64,000 nt of DNA from assembly GCA_029378245.1 (NCBI GenBank), contig JARKIF010000014.1, positions 620,001 to 684,000 of the forward strand. The letters are read 5' to 3'. Position 1 is the stretch's first letter. The number at the start of each line of letters is the position of its first letter. A program made the position numbers and the translations under genes. This DNA comes from Roridomyces roridus. Lineage: Eukaryota > Basidiomycota > Agaricomycetes > Agaricales > Mycenaceae. This document shows positions 32,374 through 45,115 of this stretch, in pieces. The notes beneath the pieces are model-generated. The model was not told where the DNA came from, searched no databases, and worked only from the letters and a program-made list of their open reading frames with translations.

Positions 32374-34138
32374 ATGAACACGACTATCGTTTCTGCGCCA
32401 GGCAAAGTGCTAGTCGCAGGAGGTTATCTTGTCCTCGAACGCGCCTATGCCGGCATCGTGGTTTCCACTTCGTCGCGATTCTACACCGTCGTACAAGACT
32501 CTACCTCCGCAGATGGTCTCATCACCGTGAAATCACCCCAATTCCTGTCCGCTGCATGGTCGTACTCTGTCAAGTTGGAGCCTTCCGTTCTCGTCGAGGC
32601 ATCGTCCACAAAGTGAGGCGGCTCCCAGCCCTCGACGCGTCCTTGATCTCAATTGATTCAGCGCGAGCAACAAATTCGTCCACCTTGCCCTGCAGAACAT
32701 CTTGACTCTGGCATGCGAGCTAAAGGGCGCAGCCCATGTCAAGAGTAAGTTGGCGTCGGGTATCAACGTCTGCATCGTCGGCGACAACGATTTCTACTCT
32801 CAAAGAGCGCAGGTCAATATACGCGTCGAGTTTCTTGCATTGTACTCAAATCCGAGCTAGCTCGCTACCTTGGGACTGCCCCGCACCCTAGCTTCTCTCA
32901 GCAAGATCCCCCCTTTTGTTCCAACTGGCGTCAAGTTGTCCGAGGTCCACAAGACTGGCCTGGGCTCTTCCGCGTCGCTGATCACATCCCTGGTTTCTTC
33001 GCTCCTCTTGCATTTCTCCGTCATCGCTCCATCCGACTTGGCGGAAACAGATACCGAGGGTCGACGGCTTGCACACAACCTTGCGCAATTCGTACACTGC
33101 TTGGCCCAGGGGAAAGTTGGGAGCGGCTTCGACGTGTCTGCCGCCGTGTTTGGCAGCCACGTCTACACCCGCTTCGACCCTATCGTCCTCCAGAACCTCA
33201 TGTCCGATGACGCGGTATGTGTTGCTCACATTGGCGATCTGCTCTTTGTTGATGAACCGTGCAGCCCAAATCGCAGCCATTGGTTCCCGTCATCTCTCCC
33301 TCCAACGAGGCTTGGAATTACCGTGTCACCAACTTCCAGCTTCCGCCCTTGACTAGGATGATGCTGGCAGACGTAGACGCTGGCAGTGACACTCCTTCGC
33401 TTGTTGGGAAGGTGCTCAAGTGGAGGAAGGACGACAGTGCCACAGGTATTCCTCATACAGTCTCCTTGATTGAGACTTAGCATCCGTCAGCCGACGCTCT
33501 TTGGTCATCCCTTGGACTCTTGAACGACTCTCTGGCACAGACTCTTCTCAAGTTGACAGACTTGCACTCCCAAGATCCAGCAGCCTATAAGAATGTGCTG
33601 GGTTACATGTCCACAACCAAAGCCGCCGAGGTCAGACTTGCCAGTTCGAGGATTCAGTTGCTGATAATTTGGCAGTGGTCGGTCAAGTCAAACAGTTCTG
33701 CTGCGGAGCAAACCGTACTCTCGGCCTTCACCGAAGCCCACCGGATCACGCAGGTGAGCAAGTATACATTGTCGGGAAGGAATCGTCCGACACCGCATAG
33801 GCTATCCGAGGCAAAATGAGGGAAATGGGCACATTGTCCGGCGTTCCCATCGAGCCGATCGAGCAAACCAATCTTCTGGATGTGTGCATTTCGCAACCTG
33901 GTGTCGTGGGCGGAGGTGTTCCTGGAGGTACGACCGACGATACGACAATTTGATTTGCTGACCGTGCACAACAGCGGGGGGTTACGACGCACTCTGGCTA
34001 TTGGTCTGCGAACCTGCCGTGGAGATTATCGAAAACGTGTGGAGCACATACACCGAACTCGACGTCTCCCCGTTGTCGGCCGTAGAAGTATGGCCAAGGG
34101 GGCCCGCATCGAGCAGCTCGACAAGATTCCAGGATTGA
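32374..34138 (+). CDS. ERG8: Phosphomevalonate kinase
   Basis: A GHMP kinase converting mevalonate 5-phosphate to the diphosphate in the sterol/isoprenoid pathway. It starts MNTTIVSAPGKVLVAGGYLV and has the GHMP ATP motif KTGLGSSASLITSLV, then GKVGSGFDVSAAVFGSHVY and a C-terminal part with ISQPGVVGGGVPGAGGYDA. Several introns of about 45-60 nt are present. It ends STRFQD at 34136-34138 in the frame continuing from GHMP motif 3; an alternative terminal frame would read a few codons further. About 480 aa. It converges with the nitronate monooxygenase, leaving 25 bp between stops. Confidence 0.93.
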
Positions 34139-34163
34139 AAGCGGCTGTAACATTTTAACATAA

Positions 34164-35359
34164 TCAACTAGAATACAATTGGGCGGCACTGGCAAGGCGT
34201 TCCACACACTCTTGATGCAATTCCTCCACGATTGACTTGGCCGTCTGAGTCTTATCCATCTGCCCTACCCCCGTCCCTGCCCACACGTTGATACGATCCG
34301 TGTCCTGTTCCTTGACTGCCTCCTTGTACTTGGACTGGATGATTTCCATGTCCACTCCCTTGTCAAAGTCTTCGAAAGTGCTGTTACGCAGCCCTTGTCC
34401 GGGTGAGAAGGGACTTGCGCGGAGGAAGATAAAGCTATACCTCTTCCATCAATTCCAGAAGGCCAACCAAGGGTGGATCGTGCATGATCCCATGCCTAAT
34501 GTTCCTTGAGCGTACCGAGCATCAAAAGAGAGAGATGATACCATGCTTCGGACCGACATTTCAGAGCTTGCTGCAACAAGTGCCTTGCGCTGGGCCTCGG
34601 AATACAAGCTCTCGTGTGCAAGCAAAAACCGAGTTCCAAAAACGGCGCCGTCTGCACCGAGAGTCAGAACCGCTGCCAGATGGGCGCCATTTGCCAGCCC
34701 TCCCGCAGCGAGGATGGGCGGACCATCGGGTGGCAGCGCAGAAACGATGAGAGGAACAAGGTTGATGAGGGGCAATGCATCCCCTGCGCCATGCCCTCCA
34801 CTCTCCACACCCTGTGCCACGATGACATCCACTTTCCATTGATTCGCAGCGACGATGGCTTGCTGTACCGTGTTGACTTGTACGAATACGACGGTCTTGG
34901 TGTTGCCGTGTGTATGCACGAACTCGACACATCGCTCGAGAACCTCGGGCCGCCCAGCCGCAAACCAAACGGCTTGGACGTTTTCTTTCAAAGCAATGGA
35001 CAACAGTTCCAGCAGAGTCGATTGTGCGTCTTCAAGATGCCAGGCCAGGAACCCAACCCCTAGATGCTGAGAGGCAGCCCGTGCAATGGATATCTGACCC
35101 CTCAATTCATCTGCGCTCATACCAGAGTTTGCAGAAAGAAAGCCGAAGCCGCCTGCCGAGGAAACTTGTCCAGCTAATGCTCCTAAAGGATGTTTCGTTG
35201 ACAAGATGCAAAGTATGAGCTGAGGACTTGCCCCCCGCTGCTCCGGCCATGGGAGGGAGAACGACAGGTGTCCGAATGCCTTTGAGAGTGTGAGTTAGCA
35301 CATGCAGAGAGCAGACCGTATTAACCGAGCAGTCGCGTCAATTTGGTGTTGAATGACAT
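34164..35359 (-). CDS. Nitronate monooxygenase (2-nitropropane dioxygenase family)
   Basis: An FMN enzyme that oxidises alkyl nitronates. The ATG at 35359 gives MSFNTKLTRLLG. An intron (GTTAAT...CAAAG) follows, then IRTPVVLPPMAGAAGG. Further motifs are QVSSAGGFGFLSAN, QGVESGGHGAG, the catalytic-site region ILAAGGLANGAHLAAVL and GADGAVFGTRFLLAHES. The C-terminal exon has INVWAGTGVGQMDK. At least three introns. About 345 aa, typical of fungal class I enzymes. No neighbouring pathway genes are evident, so the substrate in vivo is unknown. Confidence 0.88.
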
Positions 35360-35581
35360 CCTGCGTAGCATACAGAGGGTTTCCCAGTGAGAGTAGACTC
35401 GGAAGTGGCGGCCCGGATGGCTCGGCTAATGCGCGGCTAATGCGAACAAAAGATGGATGATTGTCAGATTCTGTCAAATGCAAATTAATGACACAACCCG
35501 TTGAAGCAGTCTCAGAGAGAAGCGAGTTTGGGAACAGTAAGGATTGGAATAGTTGCACTGTGTATGTTACATGACTCTCAA

Positions 35582-36815
35582 TTATTTGCATCCTCCACAG
35601 TAGATATCCCCGCAATCAGGACGGCAAGCTTCATCGACCCTCGCTGCAGGCTCAAACGCTGGAAGAAGAAGAGATGGTGCAGGAGCGACCTTGTTTCTCT
35701 TGTTGTTCTTCCTCTTCTTCACACGTTTCCCCCACCCATTGCGCTCAAACTTCTCGCCCAACGCAACCGAAAAAACCTTGAACTCGTCTTGTGCACCACG
35801 AGCAACCTCTTGGTCGATAGCGACAGCGGGTGCTTGGGGTTGGTACTCGTAGACGGGATTCGCCCCTCCATCCATCCGACGCTTCTTCGTTGCCTTGGTT
35901 GGGGAAATGAGTGCTGCCAAATTCTTGTTGTGCAGAGTGGCCAATGGAATCCGGCTGCTCGTGTTGTGCGGGGTAACGGGAGGGTCTGTACACGCCACAA
36001 AGGTTCTCTTCCTCGTAGAGGGAATCGGAACATCACGAGGCGAAAGGCTTTCAGATGCCTCAGGGATGACGGAGAGTGGGGTGGCGACCAACGACGGGCA
36101 GGGTCGCACGGGCGGGGTTGGTGGCAACGACTCGACGACGGTTCTGACCGGAGCAGGTGGTAACGCTAGAATTTCGGGGCACATACGAGGTTCTTCGCTG
36201 GAAGACGGTTCCTGGCACAACGCAGGCTTCAAACCCAAACCCAAACCCAAACCCGTCATCGCCCGCGGAGAAGGCGAGTCCTGCGGCCAAGGGCGAGCGG
36301 GGTGGACCAGCATTGAGGCGTGAAATGAATAAAGGCGAGTGGAGAGGGGACATTGGCCGCTGCATGGAAGTCAAGGGCTGGCGAGCCGGGCGGCGTGTCG
36401 AGAGCAGGAGTAGTTGTATCATGGGCGAGTCTATGGTGCGCGTACTGGCGCTGTCGCGGGGATAGAAGTAGAATGGGTGATCCAAGGGCAGGAGATGGAA
36501 CGGGGCCACAGCAATGATTCGAAAGGACCAACATCGAGTCTGGCAAGGTCGGTAGGGATGGGTGCGGGGAACTGAGGGAGACGCTCGTTTGGGGGAATCG
36601 CCAGATGTGTGGCGAGTTCGGCGTTGAGTATAGGAGGGCGAACGGGCGGGGCAATCGCTGCAAGGCTCATCTACTGCAGCAGGGACAATATTGAGCGGGA
36701 TGGCGGCGCCAAGCGTGGCGGGCAGACGCGCCGCTCTCCGGCGTTTGTACTCTGTGACTCTGAGGATACCGCATAGAATGATGGCTACGACGGCAAGGGT
36801 ATCCCAGATTGACAT
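35582..36815 (-). CDS. Hypothetical protein with possible N-terminal membrane anchor; exon structure unsure
   Basis: I do not recognise it. From the ATG at 36815 the minus strand reads MSIWDTLAVVAIILCGILRV followed by basic EYKRRRAARLP, a single membrane-anchor-like segment. A different frame is open from 36313 to 35582. It is proline/serine-rich, has a basic nuclear-signal-like run (KRVKKRKNNKRNK) and ends in a Cys cluster (CRPDCGDIYCGGCK). Introns would have to join the two, and I cannot place them. It may be two genes. The short GGGTTT repeat near 36226-36252 is translated as GLGLGLGL. Confidence 0.4.
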
Positions 36816-36942
36816 GGCGGTGGGAAACAAGAGTCGAACAAACAATCTAATACAAATCTACCGGGACTTGAATCAATCTACAAATCTATCTCTAACAAGC
36901 AGGGACCGTTAAGGGAATTTTCACGGATGTCTTGTTCTGTAG

Positions 36943-39715
36943 TTAGACTGATCTATCATGCGGCAGGCAGCAAGCGGAGCTCACAGCGAGACCCTGAATT
37001 GTGGATGCCATGAGAAAAGGGCATGAAAAGGATTCAAGTACTCACAGACAACGACGTCTCCTTATATTTGACCTATGACACAATGAGGCTCCCGAGACGG
37101 TGTTGATACACAGTACTTACACTCATGCTAAGTTGGGGCAGTGTTATGTTAATTTGGAGGCTTGAAAGAAAAGAGAACGTACTCGGCTGCAGTGAGACGC
37201 ATGGCTTCGATTGCCTCGTCGAGTGTGACACTGTAGACGCCGTCGCTGGCGAGGGATAGTTGTGCTGCTGTGATGGCCTTGACGGCTATCCATTCATTAG
37301 AGGGCGGCGCCGAGTCGGTTGACGTTGGTGCGTACCGCCAAGACTATTCCGTTCAATGCAAGGAACTTGAACGAGGCCGTCAATCGGATCTGGCCTCAAG
37401 TTTACCACAACGTTATTAGATAGAAAGCGGAACGCACCACAAGTGAGGCCGAGGTTATGTTCAATGCCGATCTCCGCAGCCTGGCGAACATTAGGGCGGT
37501 TCTGATGAATTATTACGAACCTGTAGCACTGTCTCGGGGGAGGCTTCGAACCACGTAAAGAAATTAACTAAACAGAGACAACAAGCACATACCGCCCATG
37601 CACGCCGCAAATCCTGCACTCGCCATCGAACACGCCACTGGACGAATCTCATTTATACGTGTCCGACAGGGAATGATGTGAACACACCTCCAACCTCTGC
37701 CTGACATCCGCCTTCTGCGGCTGAAATCGTACTGCCTCTTTTGAATAGCATACCGATCGCCTTGAACAATCTGCGCATTAGTTGCACAAATCGGAGGCTG
37801 CCTTTGTTACACACCGATGCCGTCAGCAAGAATGTAACGACGCTCTTTTCTGGATCGTCGGATACGAACTAGGGAAATTGAAAATTGTCCAAAGATTGGA
37901 AGACAGCAACCTTCACCTCGAGGATATACCTGGGTAATACTTAGTAGAGCAAAGGGGAATGGAGGAACAAAAATACTTGAGGACAGCGGGAATGACGCCT
38001 GCTGCTCCGTTGGTGGGCGAAGTGACGATACGGCCGCCAGCAGCGTTTACCTCGTTCACAGCAATGGCATAACACGAGAGAAAATCCATGGCCGGGATCA
38101 CGGTTTTCCTAGGAGGCATCGGCAGCACCGAGTGTTCAAAGGAACCTACGACGCGGGTGGGGCGGCGGGACAGCGCCGGGCGGAGAGCCGTTGGTGAGTT
38201 CGGATCTATTGCGCTGTCGCCGTGCTTTGGCAACGCCGCCTTCGCTGTCCCTTCTGGATCGTCGATCGCAGTATCTGGGCGCCACCCCGCCGATCCCTGC
38301 CGTGATGACCGGATTCCCCGTTGGAGCTGCAACTCCGGGGTAGAAACTGCCGCAAAGATCAGCCCTCGAAACCTGCTTGGACGAGTGCAAAGTACCCGCG
38401 CATAAGTCGTCGATACAACATTGGAGCTCGTCGGCGGAGCCCCAAGCGACCAGGGAGCGTCGTCTCCGTCGACGACACACCAGCCCGAATACAGTCGTCC
38501 ATAACACTCCAGATCTTGGTTATTTTAGAGTGTATCTCATCGTCCGAGTATCCAAAGGATTTCTCGTTATCCCAAACGATTTGAGCGATGGTCATCTGTG
38601 CTTGAGGTCGGCTCAAGCAATCAAGATGATGAACATTGACCTACGTTGTGTTTCTTGGTCAACTCTAGTAGACTGTTGCCGGAGGAAAAGGGGTAAGGAA
38701 TGGAAGTTTCTTGGTTTGGTTCCTCCACCGCAGCAAGGGGATTGGAATCTGCATCAGTATGTGCTTGATGTAACCGAGCGCCATGTACAGCCTTTTTGTC
38801 GACTCCTTTGTAGAACAGATTCTCATCCACCTTGGTCTTGGAATTTGAAACGAAGCCGCCTCCTACTGAAAAGTACTCATTCGTCGCGAGCAACCCACCC
38901 TCCTCGTCAAAGACACTGAAACGCATGCCATTGGGATGTGCTTCGAGAACCTGGTCCCAACGCCAGAGCATATCGCGATCCATGTCATATGGAATGCGGT
39001 GGTAGCCAGCGAGTAGCAGACTCTTGCCTTTGACGATCGTCTCGTAGCGAGAAGGGATCGTGCCAGGGTCAATGGTCTGAGGGTCGTTGCCCTCTAGGCC
39101 GAGTCTGGTTTTGAGAGTAAGTCGTCGAATACCTCACCTATCACACGTAGACTCACAAGACGGCCTGCGGTGTGTGATGCCTTGAAGCACATATTGAACG
39201 CGTCGGTTGGAAGAATGAATCAAATTGACGAACCCTTTGCCTGACGCGGAGTGATGGGATCAGCATTCGTTGATTTTCTGTGCTCTCGCTTACCCGTTGC
39301 TGCGAGAGACCCGTAGAGAGTTATCTTGACTGTATGGACCTATGGCCGGAATGAATGACATTTGCGACTAATTTTTTGGTATGACCTTTTCCAGCAAGTC
39401 GAGCTCCTTGAGATCTGCACAGAAAATTCTTCCCCACCGGCGATCTGAGCGAGACATGTGGGTTGATGCTACTCTGGTGCCTACCTTCCGGCACGCATGG
39501 GACCCACCGTGTGGCTGCTCGAGGGGCCAACTGCCGAGCAGCTACTTATCAACGAGTCAATGCGTTGAAAGCAGCGGTGCTTACCACCAATACTGAAGAG
39601 ATCAAAGGTGGATATGACTGCATGCTCGGGGAGCGCAGATCCCGAGAGTGGTCTGCGCCCCAGAGCTAATAAGAAAGCGCGACTGTGGGCGCGCAGAGCA
39701 AGCATGATACGAGAC
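36943..39715 (-). CDS. L-serine dehydratase, iron-sulfur (SdaA) type, single chain
   Basis: It deaminates L-serine to pyruvate using a [4Fe-4S] cluster. From the ATG at 39715 the N-terminus ([19 protein letters not shown]) is basic and mitochondrial-like. The beta-domain signature [15 protein letters not shown], then [20 protein letters not shown] and [19 protein letters not shown] follow across short introns. The alpha domain gives [32 protein letters not shown], then segments matching [40 protein letters not shown] and a terminal [13 protein letters not shown]. It has some fifteen introns, so it is a settled eukaryotic gene despite its bacterial-type family. Exon edges in the middle are approximate. 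Confidence 0.88.
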
Positions 39716-39925
39716 TCTGATGGCACTCTCCCTGTCAATTCAATCTCATTGAATATAGATTACTTTTCATTTTACTGGCTATTAGCACACAGATTCTTCC
39801 TCGTCGCCCAAGGAGTAGAGAACGAAATTGGTTGTCGTGTGAGGCGATATGCATGCATGCACTTGGTGGTTGAATATGTAAATTTGATTGTGATCCCGTC
39901 GTCTCATCTGGACCCCCACCCATCA

Positions 39926-42900
39926 ATGTCCTCGTCAACGCCTAGTCGGAGTCCGGCGTTGTCGAGCTCATATCTTCACCAGCGTACCCTCACCTCTTCC
40001 TCTGCCTCCTCCGCCAGCTTCCCCGCCCCCGCCAACGCCCCCGCAACGGCTGCTGCTGCTCCTACGCTCACTCTCGAGGCCCTAATTCAGGCCCACAACT
40101 CCGCCCAAGATCCCAAGCTCGCTGCCCTAGAGCAGGCAATCGCAGAGCGAAATGTCCTCAGCTCACAGAACGGCCAACTCTGGAAACTCATCGAGAAGCA
40201 ACGGGCAGGATATAACCAGATCCTTAAAGAGCTCGAGCGCGTGCGTTCAGAACGAGACTCTTACAAGGCCAAGATTACCGCTCTCGTCTCGTCATCCCCA
40301 GAGCGTCGGCCTCGGAAGGAGAATGGCGGACAAGAGAGGCCGGAAGATATCTGTACGTTTGGTTGTTTTCGGGCATCGTCGTTTATTCCAACACTTGCTA
40401 GCTACCCCGCGGTCAGCCCAACCACCGTCTCGACAGCAGCAGGACATTGCCACATTTCCCTCCTTCCAGTCAAACTCGACTTCCACACCACCACGACAAC
40501 AAAAGTCTTCTCTCACTCCCCTCCTCGTCCCTCCGCGGGCGGAGAGTCTCCCTATGCCTTCCAGTGCTGCCAGTTCCGCGACCCCCGAAAATGCCCCCTT
40601 CAGCCACGTCTCCAAGCTCGTTGTGCGGAATGACACCGCCCCGAGCTCGGTCTCATTCACGCCATCTCAGCACCGCCAATCTCCCGTGGCCAGTACACCA
40701 CAGACGGCGCCTGCGGGTTATGCTCAACCACCGCCCAGCTCAACAAAACCTTACGCCCACCCTCCGCCATCGGCCGTCCAGTTGACCCATCAGCGAGAAA
40801 TACAAGTAACATCGCCAGGCACTCCTACCCCCGTTGAGCCTCCACCGCCCGTGAACGGTGCGATGCTCTCTGCGACTGGCGATATGCGTGGCCAGTTCGT
40901 CTCGCGCGACTCTCGTATCTCGCTTCCAGACGAGGCACGGCGGTACATCGCCAACATGGGTGACACCCCCGTACCAAGTCCCCAGGTGGATGCCTTTGCA
41001 CCGCGCCCAGCTCCCCCTCCTGCTGAGGAGAGCGAGTTCCTTGACCTTGAGGACGACGGTGAAGATGAAGTCGACGATAATGACGGTGACGAAGAGGCCG
41101 AGGAAAGGGACGACGTCGAGGACGAGGAAGATGACCCGGAGCCCGCTGTGGATGCTTCGGTTCAACCCCCTCGCCATCCACAACTGACGGCGGCGTCTGA
41201 CTTTCCCTTGCCGCCGCCAACTGTGAGCCATCCCTCGCCGGAGGCAAACACGCAGGCTCAGGCACACGCATACCACCAGGCCCAGGAACGGGCGCACGTA
41301 CAGCAGGAGCGATCCTATCAGCAGCAGCAGATGCAGCAACAAGCGCAGCAGCAATTGCAACAATCTTATAATCAGTCCACCGAGTCTTTAATGGCGCCAC
41401 TCCAGCCATTACGACCCTCCCCCGCTTCCACTGTCCCCGCTTCTTTCCGTGCACTCCCTCTCCTCCAAACAGACCTTTCGCATACACGTGTCACCGTTAC
41501 TCAGTCGTTCGTCCGACCAAATGACCGTGGAAAGAGGTTCTATCCTTCGTCGTGTTTGTCGATCCGGGGTCCAACAAGGACGGTTGGAAGGTTGAGAAAA
41601 TGTACTCGGATGTAATTGCACTGGATCAACGTGTCCGGAACAGTGTCGGCAAGAATGTCGGCAAGAAAATGGTCAGCTTGCCTGAAGGAAAGCTTTGGAA
41701 GGATCATGCCCCGGCCAAGGTCGACCAGCGCAAGGCCCAGCTTGAAACCTACTTGCAGGGGCTTGTGAACCTGCCTGTCAAGAACAACGATGAGGTGATC
41801 GCATTCTTCACCTCGGATATTGTCCGTGAGTACAAGCAGCCTGTGATGCAAGCAGGGCACAAAGAAGGGTATCTCACCAAACGCGGCAAAAACTTTGGAG
41901 GATGGAAGACGCGTTTCTTCGTTCTGCAGGGGCCGGTGCTGGAGTACTATGATTGCGTGCGTCTTATGTCCGTAATTTTCCTTGTTGGTCTTTAACTTGT
42001 TTTCAAGCGTGGAGGTGCCCACCTAGGCTCCATCACAGTTACAGGTGCACAGATCGGACGGCAGCAGCGCAGCGAACGACCAGCAACAGACGAGGAAAAG
42101 GAATATCGGCACGCCTTTTTGATCGTCGAGGCCAAGAAGGGGCCTGGAGGTAGCCACCCACGACACGTGCTGTGTGCAGAGAGCGACGTAGACCGCGATA
42201 GCTGGGTTGAAATGCTCGTGCGGTATTTTTCTGGCACATACAGCGAAGATCCCGTCTCGTATGGTCAACCTCCGCCTTCATACAGCAGCGGTCACCCCAA
42301 TGGTGCGTCGCAGGCTCGACCGAGTACGGATGCGTATGGTGCTCGACCACCTAGCCCCGCACGATCTGTTGACTACTCCCCGGTTGACCGCGCCGAATCG
42401 GCACGGAGGGCTCAGCCCTCCAGTTTACCCGACTCGTCGCCCTTGTCCAACGCCACCCAGGATGTGTCATATCAGCGTGCAAACTCGGAGCAGGGCCATT
42501 ATCCGGATTTGGTTCCGAATGGATCCTCGCGACGGGCACACTCGCCTGAGCAACATCGCACACGGGAAGGAACGGCCAAAGGCTTCCAGCCCACACTGAG
42601 CGCAGTGGTGTCTTCCCCGATCACGCCAGTGGCGCCGCCCTCTCAGCAGCAGCCGTCAGCGCCACCGCAGAATGACAGGGCACCTTCCCCCGAGAAGGCA
42701 GACGCCAAGGCGAAGATCTCGGGGCCGTTGAATGGAGCGCCTATCCCCGCAGGGTACAAATTTGGGGGCAAAGACGGACCAGCGCCTGACGCCTCGCCCG
42801 TATCCGCGGCCACCGAGCGGCGTGAAAAGGCCAAGTCGCGGTCGTTCTGGGGCTTTGGACGACCCGGTGCTGGTGATTTCCATCTTGTTATTCGCTTGCC

Positions 42901-44116
42901 CTGCGCGATTTAAATTTTTTCCAGGTAATGCCTCGGACAAGGGGCCGCCAACCGCGACTTTTGTGCCTCGGGCGGTCTTTGGGGTGACGCTGGAAGAGTC
43001 GCTGGATGTCGCTCAAATTGCCAACCTGCCAGCTATCGTGTTCCGTTGCATCCAATATCTGGAAGCCAAGAAGGCGGACCAGGAAGAAGGTATCTATCGG
43101 CTTTCTGGGAGTTCGGCCGTAATCAAGGGCCTCAAGGACCGTTTCAATATGGGTAAGAGTCGATCCCTTGAGGAATTTCTTCCATTTTGACTCTCTACGT
43201 AGAAGGGGACATTGATCTGATCGGCTCGGACGAGTACTGGGACCCGCACGCAATCTCAGGGCTTCTCAAGAGCTTCTTGCGGGAGCTGCCTGCAAGTATT
43301 CTGACGCACAACCTCCATTTGCGTTTCCTCGCCGTCATGGGTAAGTGAGGGACCGTTTGTGTAGGGCAGCGCGTCTAAGCACTCGAACAGACTTTATGGA
43401 CCCGCAGGAGCGGATTCGCGAGTTGTCACAACTAATTGCGGCGCTACCGATCGCAAACTACAGCCTTCTGCGAGCACTAACGGCGCACCTCATCCGCATC
43501 GTGCAAAACTCGACGGTGAACAAGATGACGATGCGCAATGTCGGAATTGTTTTCAGTCCGACACTCGGCATCCCTGCTGGCGTTTTCAGCCTCATGCTGG
43601 GCGAGTTCAACCGCGTGTTCAATGTCGACGGAGACACGGAGCCGGAAGGCGACAAAGACGAGCCGACTGAGGCCTCTGATGAGACGCATCGACGGCGCAA
43701 CAGTCGGCAGTATTCGAGTGCTGCCGCCGATCAGCTGCTCGGCTTGTCTGGACGGTCGTTGGCTGGTACGTGAGCAAGTATGCGATTCTGGACTGTTTGC
43801 TCATGCTATTCTTTTTCTAGCTCCGGCGGAAGAGGGGCCGTCGGACGAAGACACGGTACCGTACGAGAGCGAGACGGAAACGACCGACAATGGGACGGTC
43901 GAGTCGTCTGCGAATTCTAGCCCCGGGCCTGGAACCTCCTCGTCGACGCACGAGATTGTTGCCACGACGAAAAGCAAGGCGATGGCGACGTCCAAGGGAC
44001 TGAACGTCTCCGTTTCGCAGTCGTCGCGCGGGAACCGATATTCGCAAATGATGGGGTTGCCGGCGTCGCCACGACCGCCCATGTCGCCGCGGACTGTTTC
44101 TACAGAGGCACCTTGA
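39926..44116 (+). CDS. BEM3: PX-PH-RhoGAP protein (Bem3-like)
   Basis: A Rho-family GTPase-activating protein for Cdc42/Rho at polarity sites. From MSSSTPSRSPAL there is a Ser/Ala-rich start, then a coiled coil (LEQAIAERNVLSSQNGQLWK ... ELERVRSERD). Disordered Pro/Ser and Gln-rich stretches with an acidic run (about 41040-41150) follow. A PX-like domain has FVDPGSNKDGWKVEKMYSD and LPEGKLWKDHAP. A PH domain has KEGYLTKRGKNFGGWKTRF. The RhoGAP domain has the arginine finger in EEGIYRLSGSSAVIK and the NVGIVFSPTLG motif. It ends PRTVSTEAP. About 1250 aa with short introns. The symbol is by domain order, not full alignment. Confidence 0.88.
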
Positions 44117-44243
44117 GAGAATTGTACTACTGTCTAATCTGTTTGTGTTTTTGGCATATCGTGTACTACTATACCCTATCTTATTATTCTCGGTTGTAAA
44201 AAATGTTGGACGGATCAGATCAACCTTGCTCGAAACCACGACT

Positions 44244-44932
44244 ATGGGCTTCCGCCAGGCGGCCGTGCTGGGTCCAGTGTGCTTTTTCTTGGGAGTGCTC
44301 TTCATCTGCTTCATTATCGACCGGCGCGTGATCTGGGGCGGAGTGACGGAGGAGACGGTCGAGGATGGGTTCCAATTCTACACGACCTTTTTCAATGCTC
44401 CGCCTGCAATCAAGGTGCGTCTGCTACCCGCTGGTGTCCATGGGAGGATTCAGAGAAGTCTAGGCGTTGCTGCATGGGATGGTCGGAGTTGTTCTCCTGG
44501 GATTGGTGGCCAAGCTCCACGCATGGGATGACAGCGCCATGTTCTTTGATGGCTCATCGCTAGGTGGGTTTCTCTCGGAGACTCTAGACTTTACCGGGTG
44601 CTGATCTGCGCGCTTCCTGCTTCCCAGCGGTCACTGTCTTTGCGTTTGCTGTCTACATGACAGTGGTCATCCCGACATTACGCACAATAGTGACCCCCAC
44701 GGCGGAGGACACACGGAAGGACCGCGTCGAAGCGCTCACCCTGCTCTCTGCAGGCAATATTATTATTATGGCATGTCTGGGCCTGGTGCTCCTGCTCCAG
44801 GTGAGTCCGGTGCAGTCGACGTCTTCCGCCGCTGACAACAATGTGCAGGGTGGCCAAGAGTATGCTCGCTCATCAGACCGGGAGACAGCCCGTGTGGCTA
44901 CAGAAGCAGCAGAGAAAAAGAAAACGGAGTAG
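44244..44932 (+). CDS. SHR3: ER membrane protein Shr3 (amino-acid permease packaging chaperone)
   Basis: An endoplasmic-reticulum chaperone that prevents misfolding of amino-acid permeases. It starts MGFRQAAVLGPVCFFLGVLF, a first membrane span. FYTTFFNAPPAIK and HAWDDSAMFFDGSSLAV are conserved Shr3 motifs. Further spans are VTVFAFAVYMTVVIPTLR and NIIIMACLGLVLLLQ. The C-terminus is charged, ending EAAEKKKTE. Three introns of about 50-65 nt. About 172 aa, four membrane segments as in yeast Shr3. Confidence 0.92.
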
Positions 44933-45115
44933 AGAGTGTATATAGTCGTTACCCACACGCCAATAGACAGAACTCGATCAAACGAGAGAATCGAGATCGT
45001 CAGGCCATCAATTTCTGGTCACACGCCCTTTATAACCACCAATTCATTCCTCCTTCCTCCCCTCCTTCCTCCCCCTTCGCCCGCGACGACGACGACGACC
45101 AGCAGCTACTCAACA

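Noticed and set aside
34164..35359. Secondary-metabolite cluster around the nitronate monooxygenase
   Set aside because: Neighbours are phosphomevalonate kinase, an unrelated hypothetical gene and serine dehydratase; no synthase, P450 or cluster regulator nearby.
36226..36252. Four GGGTTT repeats on the minus strand resembling telomere sequence
   Set aside because: Only about 26 bp, inside a probable coding region and far from any chromosome end; not an interstitial telomere of note.
36943..39715. Recent horizontal transfer of the serine dehydratase from bacteria
   Set aside because: Many spliceosomal introns of the same size as in neighbouring genes make a recent transfer unlikely.
45085..45110. 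GAC triplet run upstream of the Ecl1-like ATG
   Set aside because: Short low-complexity tract; no sign of function beyond simple repeat.
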